64,000 nt of DNA from Tolypocladium sp. Sup5 PDA-1 (taxonomy: Eukaryota > Ascomycota > Sordariomycetes > Hypocreales > Ophiocordycipitaceae). The notes beneath the pieces were generated by a model. That model worked only from the letters and a program-made list of their open reading frames with translations. It was not told where the DNA came from and did not search any database. Position 1 is the stretch's first letter. The number at the start of each line of letters is the position of its first letter. This document shows positions 1 through 12,016 of the stretch, piece after piece. The DNA is taken from the NCBI GenBank assembly GCA_000750105.3, contig JPHH03000002.1:310001-374000 (forward strand), in the 5' to 3' direction. The translations under genes were made by a program, and so were the position numbers.

Positions 1-201
1 TCCCCTCAATGATGGTATTACAGTTCCATGTCTCCGTTGACGCGTTCCGTGAGCAAAGTAGCAAACCCTTCATAACCCTCTCAAACTCCTTCCAGTGGCC
101 ACCGTAGTAACCGCAAGACCCCTATCTGCTAACAGTAGAGACCCCTCCACTCAAAAAGCTGGTGTCTAGCGCAGCAGTATGCAGACTTTTCCATTCGCTT
201 C

Positions 202-3200
202 TTACCAGAAGCTGCACCATCCAATGTAGTGCTGGCAGAGGTTCTCCAGCTTTGTGGCCTCGACAATCAGCTTGTTAACCTGGTTGACGACGTCGAGTTC
301 CTCGTTGTTCTTGAAGTCGCGGCCAGTCAACTTGAGGTTCACACGATGAAGAACTTCCACGGCCTTGGCATTCTGGCTCTCAGTCTCTTGCGCCCCGTTG
401 ACCAGGTTGCCGTCTGGGGCAGCTGAGCTGTTGGTGCGCGCGCGAGTCCGGGACGTCGGTGGCGCCGAAGGCTCGCCATTGGCGAGCAGCTCTGACGGTG
501 CCACATCCGCATCCAGAATCGAGTGTCGACGCGCTCGCGCTGCAGCTGGGCCGGCGAGAGCTACCTCACGCTCCGACTGGAAGTTGGGGCCAGCGGGAGA
601 GGCGGCGCTGGTGAGACGCCAGGTGAGGAGGGGATCGTGGATAAACTATCGAACTGATTAGTGCCTTGCCAAATGCGCCCATGCAGGAATACTTGAATCT
701 TACCGCTTCCAGGACTGCCATCACACTCTCCTTGTTCTCCCGAAGCACCCTCATGGCGTGCTCGCAAGTGATCCTGAAGCTGCCTTCGATGTTACTAACC
801 TCCATGGCGTAGGTCAACATGCGAGTCAAACGGAAAGGCACCCTCTCCGGGTACTTTTCGCGCTTCGTGGCGACTTCAAAGCAGTCGCCAAAGTCAATGT
901 GGATGATCTTGCCCGTGATCCGGTCGAGCATCAGGTTAGAAGGATGCCGGTCGCCAAGCCCAAGGATATAGCCCACCATGGACATGACTCCTAACGATCG
1001 CGTGTAGTTTGTGCGACGCTCGAGCCATGCTTCTGAGGACTTGGATTTGAGCCATAGCACCCGGTATAGATCCTGGCCCGTGGTATTGTCGAGGGCGTAT
1101 CCAAACACTTCAACCATTTGCATAAGCGTCAGGTTGTCATAATCCGGGGCCATCTGAAGCATAATGCGGTGCTCAATGTTGAGCAGGATCTTGCGACTCT
1201 CTCGGTATTCGCGGATCAGGACATGCAGGGTGTCACTATTCGGGACCCAGCCCAGCAGACCCGAGTTTTGCGAGAGCGGGATCGCTGGGTAGCGCTGGAT
1301 GTTGAGGTGGCGCTTGTAACACTCCGAGTCGTTGGCGAGGAGCGTATTGCATAGCCCGAAGAGCTGCATGACCCGCTCATCTTGGCGGATGTCCTCGTGG
1401 CCCTTGAGCAAGAATGCATACGATATTCCGTCGCTCCCGTTGGCATTGAGTTTCCTCGGCCTCTGCTTCGAGTTGATAACACTGAAGGTCGAGTCGAATG
1501 ACATGATCTTGACAATGGGCTGCCCGCTCTTGTATGTTCCAGGCACGGCGAGATCGAGGTTCTTCGAGGCCAGCAGCTTGGGCGAGCAGTATGTAAGCTC
1601 CAGGCTTGTCACCTGAGGAAGCTGCCTGGAGATTCGCCGGAAGACTTGGTAGTAAAGATCCCAGGCCTGATTAAGATCATTGACATCTTTGGTGGTCTCG
1701 TATTGATGGCACCACTCTTGCGCCTCCTTCAGGTCCCGCCCAAAGGCTTGGGCGAACGAGATCTCACGTAGAGTCTCCGGTCCGCGCTCCAAAAGGTCAT
1801 GTAGGGGCTCCAGCGTTGCGAACATGCCCTCAATGTTGTGGTCGCCAAAGTAAAGTCGCGACGCCTCTTCCAGGCCCTCGTGCCAGAGCTCGTGCCAGAG
1901 AACCGCAACACGAATGAGCTCGTGGCTCACGGTGTCGGCTTGCGCCACCAGGTTCGCGCTATGCTGTCGCATGCTGTCCATGATCTGAGCTGCCGATCTG
2001 GACCTCCGAGTGTTCTGCCAGGACTTCATCGCAACAGTCAGAGGATAGACGAGGGCCTGAGGGTGCGTCCTGCCGACATCGGCAAGCAGATTATGGACTG
2101 ATTGCTGGACGCGCTTGTTCGGCTGGTTAATCCGAGCAATGAGCTGAGGGATAACCTCAAGCCAGGTGTCAATGCTGACATTGGCCACACCGTCCATGAC
2201 CGCAGAGTTGACTTCCGAGCTTCCACCATGGGTGAACCACAGGGTCAGCAGGCGTAGAGTATCCTGAAGGGAGCTTCCGGCAGACAAAGCAATCGACTTG
2301 AAGAAGCCTTGAATAGCGGGCACAACGTGCTCGATAACCATCGCTTGATCTGCTCTGGACAGCTGACCCTCGTTCCTCGCCGACAGCGTCTGCACGATTT
2401 CAAAGTTCGCCAGCGCCCACGCGTGCCATGCCTTGTACCAGCGTGGGTTGTACTTGGTAGCCTGAGAGTACGAAGTCAAGATCTCTTGCACCTTGCTGTA
2501 TTGCCAGTCGTCCTTGTTGAGCGCAATCTGCCACTCGCCTTGCCGTAGGTAGCACTTGGCGAGCAGTACGGTCTGATCGTACAGTGCACGCTGTGTCTGG
2601 GGGCTCATCAGAGATGGATCCATTTGGTTCTGGAACCCATACTCTGCCGGAATGTTCATATCGCTTCCAGCTTGAGCTGTGAGATGCGCCTTGGCGATAT
2701 CCAAACGGTGCGCCGTATCATTGGTGAATCGTTGCAGACAATAAAGAATCCGCTCTGCAACGCCCTCCCGCCGTCCACTCGGCTGCTGCCCCAGCTCCCA
2801 CTCATACTTGAGCATGGCGTAGGTTACTTGGGCGGGGATACTTCGAGACGGTGTCGATATTGGCCGTTCATTCCTACTCTCCGGCCAGTATGGAATCATA
2901 GTCTCCAGAGCTGCATCTGTTCCGATGAGCTGCTTCAACGACTTCTCAGCAAGGCCCATGCGACCAGACTTGCGACACAGATTAGCAAACTTAATCCACA
3001 TCCGCATGTTCTCAGCAGGAGAGATGACCAAGGCCCTCAGCCGCAGCATGCGCTGCCAGACTTCAACGTTGCGCTGGCACCCCTGGAGTCTAGTCTCCCA
3101 CGTCTTGCGCATTGTAGCCTGCTTCTTCTCATCGCATTGCTTGTAGACGATAAGCTCTTCTAGTTCCGCGAGCATTTGGACTCTGACAACAACTTGGTAC

Positions 3201-6200
3201 GCTCGGTTGTAAGACTCGCTCACGAGCGCACTTAGTTCCGTGTCCAGGCCTTCGCGAGCTTGTTCGACGCAGGAAATCGCCTCACGGAATTGGTTCCGGT
3301 GGAGTGCAAGTATGGCTCCGAAGAAGGATCGGTCAGGCGAATGCCGCTTGAGTGACGACAGGTAGTTGTCCATGGAGTCCCATTTGCCCAGGCCCCAAGC
3401 TGCGGCGGTGGCAAGCGGGGCAATCATCCGCTGAACTTCGGGAGCCGAGTTGGCCCAAGTGCTACCAGTCAGGTTGGCGAGGGCGTCCCATTCGCCGAGG
3501 GCATGCAGACATCGCATTTTGCCCATCACGATCTCGACTGGGACAGGCTGTTCGGCGGGAATTTCCCGTTCACGTTTGTTGTAAAAGGCCAGCGCCTCTT
3601 CCCATCTTTCGAGCTTCTCGAACCAAGTCTCGCGAAGTTGGATGCCCTCCTTGTATAGCTGGGCCTTGCGCAGAATACCGATGGCTGCGTCAGATTGCTG
3701 GAGCTGGTTGTTGATGACAATCAGTGCCTCGACGGCGCCGCTGCTCTGATCTTGCAAAAATTCCAGCTCTTTGTAGTGAAGAGCCTTTGCGTAGGCGTGA
3801 CAACGAGCAGCCTCCCTTCCAAGGACGCGAATGTCAATAGGCAGGGCCTTGTCGTCGTGCTCCATGAATTCGGCGAGATTGAGCAGCAGGCCGAGCAGGT
3901 CTGGAGGAACATTCTCCGATTTGATGGCGCTTTCGATGTTCTGGATGAGTTCGTCTTGGAACTGCTCGTACAGTTCACTCCAGCACGAAACGAATGCCGA
4001 GTTGAATAGTTCACGAGCCAAGGGCAGATATACACTGGCTAGACTAGCGCAGGCTCGAAGTGCGTGGTTTGGTGACTCTGTCAGAAGTGTCGTGCTGAAT
4101 CGTCGCAGCCACTCTTGCCAATCCTCCTTGGTAGATTTGCCCCTCGTGTCCCAGGCAGCCTTCAAGTGGATGGCGTTCATTTCGAGTTTCTTGGTGCCCA
4201 AGTCGCCCAATGGCGTTTCGTCCACATTGTCGGCAAATCGCGATTCAGAGCTGAGGTCCTGTGGCAAAACCTCGCCTTTCTGCAACTTGCTCACAAGCAG
4301 GTCGTAGTTCTGGTGCTGGACCTGATGCTGGTTGATGACCTTGTTGACGGTCCCCATGAAATGAAGATAGTCCTTGCCGAGTTGCTGAATCAAGGCGCAA
4401 AGTGTATCCAGCGCGGCGACTCTGAGCGTGGGCTCCCCCATGTCAAGGACCCGAGTAAGAGGGTGGATAATTTTCGCCGCATAGTCATTCAGGTTGACAT
4501 TCCGTGATATCTTCCCGATCGTGTCAATCGCGTGCTTTCTGATAAACGTTGGCTGGCCCTGCTTCTCAAAGGTGTGGACAATGACGGGTATGATGAGATG
4601 CATGTACTCTTCCGCGCTGGCGCCAAAGACGAGGAACGCGTGAAGTACTCGCTCAGATGGAACTCGCTTGGCAGAGGAGTCCTTATCGAGGACTCCGAGC
4701 ATGAGAGGCAATATGCCAGCCAAGTAGATCTTGAACTCCCCCTCGAGGGAGCGGGAGATGGCTTCTATCAGCGACAGTATGGTTGTCTGCAGCGAGGTAG
4801 ACTTGTGCCAGTACTCCTGGAGGATCTCGATGATCTCTGGGAGATAGTTCCTGATGTGCTGTCGAACGATACTCACCAGGGTCGCCAGTTGGTTGAAGTA
4901 TGACTCCAACCGGGTCGAGGCCGAAGATCGAATAACAAGGAGGAATGCCGGAACGATCCTGTCCAGGAAAGACACACACTCGAGGCCGAGAGTCCTAAAA
5001 ATGTTCATGATGGCTTCAATGACAGCCGCATGATGCTGAGCAAGGGAGTGATCCTTGAGGATCTGGAGGAGAGCGTTGATGACGACGGTCGGGAAGTACT
5101 CTTTGTTAGAGGGTGTCAACCCCGTCATCATCAATGAAATGTCGGTCATCTGATTGGACTCGACTCGGCGCTGCAATTCCGGGGTTCGCTCTTCAACTTG
5201 CTGTTCCTAACCGTTAGCAACTGTGGCGTCTTCCAGGCTTGGTTTATGACGGATCAGGAGTGGGCTGAAAACAGAGCTTAAACAAAGCTCAATGACAGGC
5301 CTGAGCCTTACCTGGTGCTTGTAAGGGTCCAATGCTCCCAAGATGCCCATCAGTTTGATAGTCTCCTGCCTAAGTGGGCCTCGCTGACCCTCTGTTCTAA
5401 TGATGCCCTGCAAAATTTCCAACAGTTGCGGGTATTCGAGATATGGTGTAATGACATATCCAGAGTTGCTCGCCAGTTGGCCCAACGCATTGAGCGCTGC
5501 CTCGCGCTTCATGTTCGAACTCTGATCCTGGAGAGCGTCTATGATCAATGGCATTAGCCGATCCTTGTAGGGAAGCATATCTTCACCGCCGACAGTAGCC
5601 AGGTCCCCGATTGCCTTCAGGATAGTTGCGGCCACCGAGGGCAGCGGGTCGCTTGCCTTGGGCAATAGGACCGAGATCATGGGCTCGACGTATGGCTTGA
5701 TGAGCGTCTGAGCGTTTTGTACGAGGAGGCTCAGCAGCTTGGCGCTTTCCTCCTTGTTGCGGGCGACATCGGAGAATTCCAATTCGGTGAGCAACTGGAT
5801 GAGTGTCTTCCGCAAGGACGGAATGACGTATGCAGGATTATATCTAGCCAGCCGGCCAATGATCGATATCGCAACTTCTCTGATGGAAAAGACCTCGTCG
5901 TTTAGGGCGAAGAATAGGACGCGGATATTCTCCGCTTTGGCCAAATGGCGGTCGAACCGCTCATCGAGAGCCGCCAGGACCGTCCTTCGTATGGTCGGCT
6001 CTGGGTCCGACACTCCCACAGTGAGCAGCTTTTCAATCACATCCCCGACAACTTGGAGGGCGTGATAGCTCGTTTGGTTGACGATGGGGTCTCTGACGTA
6101 GAGCTGGCAGCACGTGAGGGCCGCCGCTTCCCTGATCTCAGGGTCCTCATCCTCCACATACTTGATGGCCACGTCCCGCACAAACTCGTTCAGGATATGT

Positions 6201-7777
6201 CCCGAGAAGTCGAAGCTGCCCAGAGTATTGAGAGCCAGCTTCACCTCTGCTCGACGATTCTCGTATGCCTGGGGGTCTTTGGCGTCTTTCGCGATAGTGG
6301 GCACGGAGCTGAGCGTGTTTGGCTGTGGAGCACCGAGCGGTTTGAATGGTTCGCCGCAGAGGACAACGCTCAACATATCGAGCAGCCTCTCTTGAATCGT
6401 GGGCTTGACAGGGGGGATGTAAAACGCCATGTCCACCAAAGCCTGCGTCAGCTTCGGGGTCAAGTCGCAAGCGAATATGGGGTCCAGCAGCGCCTCCATG
6501 TACTTGCTCAGCGTTTGGCCCACTGCAACTGCCAAGCGGCTGATGCAGTCAAACACGGGGTCCACTGAGCCTCTCTTGCGGGACTGAACGCTGAGCCCTT
6601 CTCTGACATAGATGAGGACTCCATCAAGGTATGGCGCAATGGCACTCTTGACGGAGTTGGCGATGTTTCCAATAGCAAGGAAAGCGTCATTGCGTTCCTT
6701 ATCCTTCTTCAACATGCCGGAAAGGTAAACCATGAACTTGTGCAGCCAGGAGTGCGCAAAGTCTGCCGGTGAGTAACTAGCCAGATCCGGAATGAGCAAC
6801 ACGACCGTGCTCCTGATGGTCGAGTCCCGGTGATCCTTGTGTCTGAAGACAATGTCACAGGCCTCTTGGTAATGCTCCTGCATGTACATGCCTCCCTGTT
6901 CGAGAAGTTCCTTCAAGACTAGGAGAGATGCATGGACAGACTCCACAGTGTTGACCTTGAGACCCTGCCTCGCTTCATAGTATATCTTGCTCATCCATAA
7001 CTGCTTCATTTCTTGGTCTCGCTCACGGATGATGCGGAAACAGGCGCTAACCGTGTCGGCCGACGTCGCACGAATGAGCTTTCGAGGGTCTCGCAGTCCA
7101 ACCCAGATCCAGTCGAAAATAGTCGGGATGTACTGGTACATGAGAGTCGGTGCATTTCTTGCCAATTCCCTGAGGACAAGCACGGCACTATATCTGCGCT
7201 CTTCGACTCGGTCGTTCTGGAGCCACTCGAGCGCCGTGTTCACCTCGGAGTCGACGAGTTCGGAGATTAGGGATCCTCCGGGGCGGCAAAGCTTCCCAAG
7301 CGCAATGGCCGCGGGTTGCATCGGGTTTATGTCCTTTCCTCGCAAGATCGTCTTGAGGTTTTGGGTAAATCGGGTGTATTTCGCGGCGACGTCGACGCCA
7401 TCGAAGTCGACGAGCGCGTCCAGCGCATAGATGCCGCCCAGTCGCTCCGCATAGTCGCTGCCATGGGTGATGAGTTGTGTGATTTTGTTGTTTACGGTGT
7501 TGTAGAAGGAAAGGAACTGTTCCTGGCTGAGATCTGTCGGGGGCGTCAGTGTCATTGCAGATGATGATGGCGGGGGAGAAGGAGAGTGTGCTTACCTCGA
7601 TGGCACACGACCACCAGCTCTCGCAGCTGCAGCGCAGCCCGCTTGCGCGTTTCATCTCCAGTGCTGTGGGACAGTTAGTTTGCGTCTGTTAACGGACAGA
7701 CAGGTTGCCTACCGCGATCGTAGCCCTCGTGTGATGTGCTCGAGTCGCTCCAGAGCGACCTGCTGTTGCTGCGCCAT
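202..7777 (-). CDS. tor1: TOR serine/threonine kinase (PIKK family), five exons
   Basis: Target-of-rapamycin kinase, the catalytic core of TORC1/TORC2 that couples nutrients to growth. Exons on the minus strand: 7713-7777, 7596-7663, 5312-7533, 704-5206 and 202-645; the sum is 7302 nt, 2433 aa. The start at 7777 gives MAQQQQVALERLEHI, typical of fungal TORs. HEAT repeats fill roughly residues 1-1280, followed by the FAT region. FRB lies near 1850-1950 (GMFATLEPLHDLLERGPETL), then the kinase domain to about 2286, with catalytic loop GLGDRHPSNLML and metal-binding HIDFGD. A low-complexity Ser/Pro/Ala linker follows, and the FATC tail ends CQHYIGWCSFW. The acceptor at the third intron is ambiguous by 6 nt (exon start 5206 or 5200, both in frame). 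All key residues look intact. It is divergent from the Rtf2 gene. Confidence 0.97.
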
Positions 7778-8596
7778 CCCCCCCGTCTTGCGCCCCTGGG
7801 CCCGGAACTCAGCGCTGCATGAACCAGGTCTGTTGACGGACGCTGCAATAGCCGGCTGCTATCGACGTGGCGGCCTCGGTGTGGGCGGGTGAATCGTAGG
7901 CAGCCTGTGGGCAAGCTGTCGTGGGGTGTCTCGTGGAGGTGTGGACGACAGGACGATGGCTCGAGCTGCCCCTCCCAGACTTCGAAAAGAAGGACTGAAC
8001 TGAGGCAAATGCCGCGCTTGCACAGATGGCCAGCTGTGCATGAGATCACAGTGGCATGGTAGCCTGGTGAAGAGTCAAGGTGCGCGCTGCCGTCGACTAC
8101 AAGAGGGAGTCTGCGGAAGAAATGAAGGCTGGAGATTTGCAGTGATGAAGTCGTTGGCTGGCGTCTGGCAGCTGGCAGCGTCGGCAGCTGCGAGGGAGCC
8201 ACGGCCCAAGGCCCAACTTAGCTGTGGTGGATCTCATCACATGGGCGCCGTGCGCCGCGCTGTTCGCACAGTCAGTCGGGTAGCGGCCATTGTGCGCCAC
8301 GAGGCTCGAACAAGACCTTGTTATGCGGCTTAAATGCGCCCAGGCACTGTATGACAAAGGCCGGTGCACACTGCAACGTCAGCGCTTATCGATAACAGAC
8401 CACGAGCCAGAAGATCCGTCCGTTGGAGGCGAACAGTCCCATAACCCCAACTCCCATCTCGTCCTACTTCCACCAACTCCAACACGAAGACGATTCTGTC
8501 ATCAATCCCAGCAGACCTCTACGTATAGCCTGCTAGCGCACCAATCGCACGGTTCCTCCACATCGATCTCACAACCTCCACTTCACATTCGACACC
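7778..8596. promoter_or_regulatory. Shared divergent promoter, TOR / Rtf2
   Basis: An 819-bp gap between the divergent TOR and Rtf2 starts. CA/CT-rich stretches just before 8597 look like the Rtf2 5' leader. No convincing extra gene is present; the open frames here lack family features. Confidence 0.5.
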
Positions 8597-9418
8597 ATGG
8601 GCAACGACGGCGGCTCCATCCCCAAGGGGCGCGAACTCGTCAAGAATGCCTCTCGCGCGCCGACAGTTTCCGAACTCAAGGCGACAGCACTCGAGTCCCT
8701 CACTCATGCCTGGACACACTGCGCGCTCAGCGGTGCACCGCTCGATCTGGATACTGTCGTTTCGGACTGGCGCGGCCGGCTCTACAACTACGAAGCCATA
8801 CTGAATGGTCTTATGCCTTCAGACGACCCTCCAGAGGTTACTCCGGCGTCGCTGGGCATCGCATCGTTGCGAGACGTTGCAAAGTTGAAATTCTCCAAGA
8901 ACGGCGATAAATGGGTCTGCCCGATCTCTATGAAGGAGATTGGACCGGCTACCAGAGCGGTGTATCTGGTCCCCTGTGGCCACGTCTTTGCTGAGGTCGC
9001 CATCACAGAGATCCAAGAGAGCACATGTCCCGAATGCGCGGAGGCGTTTGAGCGCGATAACGTCATTGCAGTCCTCCCAACAACAGAAAAGGATATGCAG
9101 AAGATGGAGAAGAGGATAGAGGACTTGCGAGCGAAGGGGCTGGCCCACACGTTAAAGAAAGGGAAGTCGGACAAGAAGAAGAAGCGCAAGGGCGAAGACC
9201 TGAATGGCGGTGCAGGCGATGAGAAGAATGGTGAGAAAGTGGCCAGAGATGACCATAAACGACCGAAGAAGGACGCCGATTCCAGGATAAGCGGCATCAA
9301 CAACCCAATGGCGGCGTCTTTAACGGCGAAGGTCCTGGCGGAGCAGGATGAAAGGAATAAGCGACGAAAACTAGTCTCGGAGGCTCTCGGCAGGAGGAGC
9401 GAGGTGGCGAGGAGCTGA
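8597..9418 (+). CDS. rtf2: Replication termination factor 2 (Rtf2), RING-like protein
   Basis: Single exon, 273 aa. Rtf2 proteins act at stalled replication forks (fission yeast Rtf2 at RTS1) and in splicing. The N-terminus MGNDGGSIPKGRELVK and the segment ALESLTHAWTHCALSGAPL are hallmark Rtf2 sequence. The RING-like part has CPISMKEI near residue 114, PCGHVF near 132 and CPEC near 148. The C-terminal third is highly charged with several KKKKRK-type stretches that should act as nuclear localisation signals. The next gene, a Zn2Cys6 regulator, is convergent with only 118 bp between stop codons. Confidence 0.93.
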   Translation: MGNDGGSIPKGRELVKNASRAPTVSELKATALESLTHAWTHCALSGAPLDLDTVVSDWRGRLYNYEAILNGLMPSDDPPEVTPASLGIASLRDVAKLKFSKNGDKWVCPISMKEIGPATRAVYLVPCGHVFAEVAITEIQESTCPECAEAFERDNVIAVLPTTEKDMQKMEKRIEDLRAKGLAHTLKKGKSDKKKKRKGEDLNGGAGDEKNGEKVARDDHKRPKKDADSRISGINNPMAASLTAKVLAEQDERNKRRKLVSEALGRRSEVARS

Positions 9419-9536
9419 AAGGCAGCATACTCATACTGAATACATGATACCCCCAAACTCCGCGGCTCGGAGACTCGACGTAACACATGTCAGCTAACAA
9501 ACTATCAACACGGCCCTGTCATGGCTGTCGGCCCCA

Positions 9537-11383
9537 TCAAACTTTCAAGAACTCCTTTGTAATGTTCCAGTTCATCTGGCCATCTTCCAGATCCCTGAAC
9601 ATGGTTATCCACACACCGTCCTGCTGCCTCGGACCGACGATTGTGTTCTTTATGCGGTGGCTTTCCAAGATGTCATATGGCGAAGTCAGTCTCACGCAGC
9701 GCGGTTGGAGTACCGCGTGTGCATAGGCAGATTTCGGCGTGGAAGTCACAGACGCGTGGGCGGTTTCGGCGTCGTCGCCATATGAAAAGGGGCTTTCCCC
9801 CTGGTCGAGGAGTAAGTCGGCAGGGTGCAGTGGCAAAGCTGGCATTGTTGGCGGTTGCGAGAGCGGGATCTGGATGTCGCTTCCAAGAGTGGGCGGAGAC
9901 GGGGCTTCGCCAGTGACTGAATCGCACGCAGACAAGTCATCTAGTTTGAATAGGGGGCCACTTAATCCGAACCATTGCCCTTGCGCTTCTTCCAGCGTTA
10001 TGACTCTCGACGCGATGGCAATCATCTCCTTGCCGTGCCACAGGTTTTCCCTGCGATCCTTCAGCTGGTCTCTCATCAACAGCCGTAACGCGGCACGTCG
10101 AAGGAAAGGGTGACGGCATTTCGTCGCAGTCCAATACAGCGGAGCAATCAGCTCGGTCTCAAATGTAAAGGCAGGGACTTGGGAAACGGCATTGAAGCGG
10201 TTCAAGACGGCGGAGGCGCATGAGATGATGGATGCAAAGGCCGACGTATGCGCATCATATGCCACCTCGAGAGGCTGCAGCGCCGTGGATATCCATATGA
10301 TAGCGGCGTGATAGTAAATCTGCAACAAGGCCTTTGCTGTGGTTGACCGGTCGTCCAGTGGCAGTGTAGTCGTGAAGATGGCAAATGCAGTGCTCCATTG
10401 TGAAAGCTGAGACAGAAGAGTCTGCTGAGTTGCCGCCAAGGTTTGCAATTCGGCATAATCTGGCGTTGGGGTGTGGACGGCGGGTTTACCTCGAGTGCTA
10501 AACCGCAGAGCTTCGTCTAGAATGTGATATAAGCAGCTCCTTGCTTCGGCGATGGACGTGAATTCAGGCGGAACGGTGTCTGCAGCCCTTAAGTGCCCAG
10601 GGATCGACACTGGGCGGCTTCCAAAGAGAAAGCTGGCCAGGCTGAGGCGCGTGTAGATGGGCACCAAGTCGTTTCTGATCATGTCCACGTCTGGTGAGCG
10701 TGAGGCCCGCAGGTTGGACAGTATCCTGCGCCCCTGGCAAATGTGCAGCTGGGACGTTGCGTCGTGCTCCAGCAGAAACTCGATGCAGGTGAATAGAACG
10801 CAAACCAGGAGAGGTATTGCCGCGGAAACGGTCTGCGAGTCCCATCTCCTCAGGGCCCCGATTGCCTTGCCGTATTCGTTGAAAGCAAACGTGCGCTGTT
10901 GTAGGCGGCAAGAGTCGTCTCCAGAAGTTGCGCATTCCAGGAAGCTGCTTACAGCCAGCAGTGCGTGGTGGACGACGGGTTCCGTGAGGCTCAGCTGGAG
11001 CACCACGCCGCCCCAGAAGTTGCCGTCGTTGACGCCGCTGAGAATAGATGCCGACTGACTGCGATAGTAGTCAAACGCACGGCATCCGTATGGCGACCCG
11101 AATGCGACAGGCGCAGTCAGATGCTGGCTCGGCGGAGGCCGAGGAGAGGGCGTCGAGTAGCCATCGCATTTCCGGCCCGTCTTTACGCACCGGAGGCAGG
11201 ACGGCTTCGCTTCGTCACATTTGACTTTGCGAATCCTGAGGCGACTGGTCAATGAGATGCTCAAAATACGATGAATGGAATGGGAGCAGGGGGGACTTGC
11301 TTGCAGGTGATGCAACCGGTGCGCACCTTCCGCTGGCCTTTCCGGCCCGACGGTTTGGGTGCTTGAGCGGATCTCTCAGACAT
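9537..11383 (-). CDS. Zn2Cys6 transcription factor (two exons, GC-AG intron)
   Basis: Exons 11301-11383 and 9537-11235, 593 aa. The binuclear zinc cluster is encoded across the intron: CITCKIRKVKCDEAKPSC then LRCVKTGRKCDGY, the classic C-x2-C-x6-C...C-x2-C-x6-C pattern, near residues 24-51. The rest fits a fungal-specific transcription factor domain. The intron (11236-11300, 65 nt) starts GCAAGT, not GT; no GT donor in this stretch keeps the zinc-cluster frame. The target genes are unknown. Exon 1 and the promoter have a decayed second copy at 14155-14545. Confidence 0.88.
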
Positions 11384-12016
11384 TAAATCTCGATGACCAC
11401 ATTTTATTTCGATTTTATGATGACGGCACTCGGTAGTTTCTCTCTACTTATAAGGTATGAATTACCATGGACTACGGAGTAGTCCGTGTAGATATATTGC
11501 TGGTGCAGGGATTGGGGCTGTGCCACGCGGATACACGTGGACCGCCGTCAGCATGACGCCTGGAAGGGAATAGCGACGAGATGGTAGTGTCAGAAAGGGC
11601 CATGGCTTGCCAATGTAGCGCAATATGCAAAGCTAACAACAGACAACGTAGTCCTTCATTGAGGGTGGCCCTGCCTAGACGGCCAATGTCGCGCGCAAGG
11701 CCCGTAGAACTACGAGCGATTCCTCTATTAAGAGTTCGGTATTCGTACATAGGCGTACCTGGCCTTGCCGGCTTCTTAGCGCCGGCGAAGCGAGGAGCGG
11801 AGCTCCTGATACTTATATGAGCTCAGGTAACTATGGACAAGAATGAAAGATTTGACGTGTTCCTGAACTAGCGGGCATTAGAAAGGCTTAAAGACATCGG
11901 CAATCACGGACAGAATATAAGCTATCGACTCTAGCGCACCGATAATACGCTCCCGCTGGGCAGGAGATAACGCAGAAACCACCTGGGCCACGATAGAGGT
12001 GTAGCTAGTAGCCTCG
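11384..12016. promoter_or_regulatory. Promoter of the Zn2Cys6 regulator and start of accessory islet
   Basis: The first 280 bp or so (to about 11665) match 14250-14545, so this promoter exists twice. It contains the 17-bp inverted repeat GGACTACGGAGTAGTCC at 11469-11485, absent from the second copy. The remainder to 12016 includes an alternative C-terminal frame (stop near 11878) for the Cys-rich gene next to it; nothing else is recognised. Confidence 0.45.
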